Translations under genes and position numbers: made by a program
Source: Zopfochytrium polystomum
Taxonomy: Eukaryota > Chytridiomycota > Chytridiomycetes > Chytridiales > Chytridiaceae
NCBI GenBank assembly: GCA_025765615.1
Contig: JAIVFJ010000004.1
Location: forward strand, 248,001-312,000
Reading direction: 5' to 3'
Length of the DNA: 64,000 nt
Shown: positions 62,725 through 64,000 of the stretch, piece after piece
How the letters are laid out: each line of letters opens with the position of its first letter
How positions within the stretch are numbered: the stretch's first letter is position 1
Notes under the pieces: generated by a model
Told to the model about the DNA's origin: nothing
Database searches by the model: none
Seen by the model: only the letters and a program-made list of their open reading frames with translations

Positions 62725-63225
62725 TAGAAGAAGTTCGTGGCTCGCGTGTGCTGTATTTGCAGAATCCGCTTCGTTTCCACTCCATTTTTCTTTTCTTGTC
62801 TTCTTGGGGAAATTCAACACCATCGTTGTGGCTCTTGTAAGACATTCTCTTTTCAGTGTGAACTAGGGATGTGCAGCTGTTAAGTCAATAGGCTCAGCCA
62901 CACCCTCATCCGCATCATCCTACCTCCACTATCCTTGCTTTTGTGCTTTTATAATACCGTTATGTGATTGTTGACAGGTGCTGCAGGAGGTGTTGAATTA
63001 TGCTGATGGTGGTTTTCTCTTTGTATTTCCTTCCTTTTGGCTGAGACTTTGTCTAATTTGAGTAGTGATTTCGAATGGAATGCGATGGAAGGCAGCGAAT
63101 AACTTGTCTTGTAACAGAGTGTACAGGTCGAAGCTCTGTTGTGAAGTGTGCAGCTATGAATGAGCTGACTATCAAGCTGGGCTATTTATATCTGGAGGGT
63201 TTGTCTCACTTGGCGCAGTGGAAGT
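62725..63225. other. 3' flank of CDC55, nothing recognised
   Basis: AT-rich sequence with no supported ORF, lower in CpG than the coding regions. It ends at the solo LTR. Confidence 0.4.
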
Positions 63226-63472
63226 TGTTATGAATCAACTTATGGAACTTTCTTTGCCTTTCTGACTTGTCTTGTCGGTATTATTGGTCTCATTGGTATA
63301 ATTGTATTATTAATTGTTCTTTCTGGAATTCCTTTGAGTCTTGAGAAGGAAGACTCTCAAAAGGTATACAAGGGGGGATGGGGGACCTGTCCCATCCCTC
63401 AAGTGAATTATTGTTTACAATACAATCATCGCTCCTCTTAGCTCCTTGTCCTGTCCTGCCCTGTTCCTGACA
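63226..63472 (+). mobile_element. Diverged solo LTR of the same chromovirus family
   Basis: 247 bp starting TGTTATGAATCA and ending CCTGTTCCTGACA, alignable to the full element LTR with a deletion of about 55 bp near the 5' end and scattered substitutions. The TATA box is degraded to TATACAA, but GATGGGGGACCTGTCCCATC and the following AAGTGAATTATTG are unchanged. Flanks GAAGT and GATGT differ at one position and may be an aged target duplication. No internal sequence remains, as expected after LTR-LTR recombination. Confidence 0.92.
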
Positions 63473-64000
63473 GATGTGATTGTGGGGACAGGCGCAGAGT
63501 GCCTGTCTCTCGCCCATTTGCTGTGCCACTTGCCTGATGAAGGGGATACCTTGCAGGCAACAGTGGAGTTTGCAACTGTGCCTCCTACCGTTATCATGTC
63601 GATTCGCTGACTGGCAATAATATGCTCACTCTTCAAAAACCTGTTCAACAAAACAACTATGATAAGCAACACATCAAGCTGGCCAATCAAAGCGACAAAG
63701 ACTCAGCTACTACACAGAGAAATCACCACACCAACTCTTACTATCCTGGTTATCTGCCTCTTCATATTGATTGAACAACAAACAGCAGGGCCCAAAAACC
63801 AACTGGATCCATCAACTTATAATCAATCTGCTAGGTGTTTTGCTCTTCTCTTTTGATATGCATCAAAGTAACTGCCTTTATCCTCTCAACATACAGCCAC
63901 GCAGTCAGTCCTGTAACTCATTTCTAAATGCTTCGAGTCGGCAATATTCCTCTGCACATTCTTTCAGGATTCATCATTCTGTGAACAATACAGACATTTC
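63473..64000. other. Right end of the window, no supported gene
   Basis: AT-rich, short frames only. It may be decayed repeat sequence. Confidence 0.4.

Overview
The window is nuclear DNA from a zoosporic (chytrid-like) fungus. Most genes are split by short GT-AG introns of about 40-270 bp and have GC-rich, CpG-rich codons. The gene set is fungal: an APSES DNA-binding protein, a Cdc7/SepH-type septation kinase, a two-domain FEX fluoride channel, a WSC cell-surface protein and a chromodomain Ty3/gypsy retrotransposon. Assignment to Chytridiomycota is an inference from this mix; no rRNA or marker gene is present.

Layout. 1-270: start of an unidentified minus-strand gene. 376-2110: nested tandem repeat. 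2561-6507: Cdc7/SepH kinase. About 7259-8280: fragmentary helical-repeat-like gene (minus). 8309-9945: lipoyl synthase. 10539-12250: FEX (minus). 13440-14880: Pro/Ser-rich coiled-coil protein. 16251-17000: Ala-rich orphan (minus). 17379-20288: secreted PIG-L/LmbE-like deacetylase with three discoidin-like modules (minus, three apparent frameshifts). 22209-24859: APSES factor. 24939-29289: UTP22/NOL6 (minus). 30001-32818: WSC protein with long Ser/Thr stalk (minus). 34899-37023: Baeyer-Villiger/FMO-type monooxygenase. 37812-38588: NADPH-binding F420-reductase-like protein (minus). 39931-45145: complete chromovirus. 46135-51000: tandem array of F-box-like/WW-ankyrin-like genes (two intact, one decayed). 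51333-53682: M3 oligopeptidase. 54163-57906: beta'-COP (minus). 59385-60372: mitochondrial ICT1-type release factor. 60606-62724: PP2A B55 subunit (CDC55). 63226-63472: diverged solo LTR.

Most genes are unrelated housekeeping functions (ribosome biogenesis, COPI coat, lipoate synthesis, mitochondrial rescue, PP2A, septation kinase); I see no metabolic cluster. The most striking content is the retrotransposon. It has identical 308-bp LTRs, a perfect 5-bp target duplication and intact gag and pol. A textbook -1 frameshift signal (heptamer, 5-nt spacer, 8-bp stem) joins the two ORFs. Its primer-binding site is not tRNA-like but is complementary over exactly 11 nt to the predicted 5' end of its own RNA, the Tf1-type self-priming arrangement. 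It is strongly CpG-poor in a CpG-rich host region and appears to sit inside an intron of a small gene.

Several otherwise well-conserved genes (PIG-L, M3 peptidase, beta'-COP) each carry single-base frame breaks, mostly at C/G homopolymers. Assembly indels are a more economical explanation than several independent pseudogenes.
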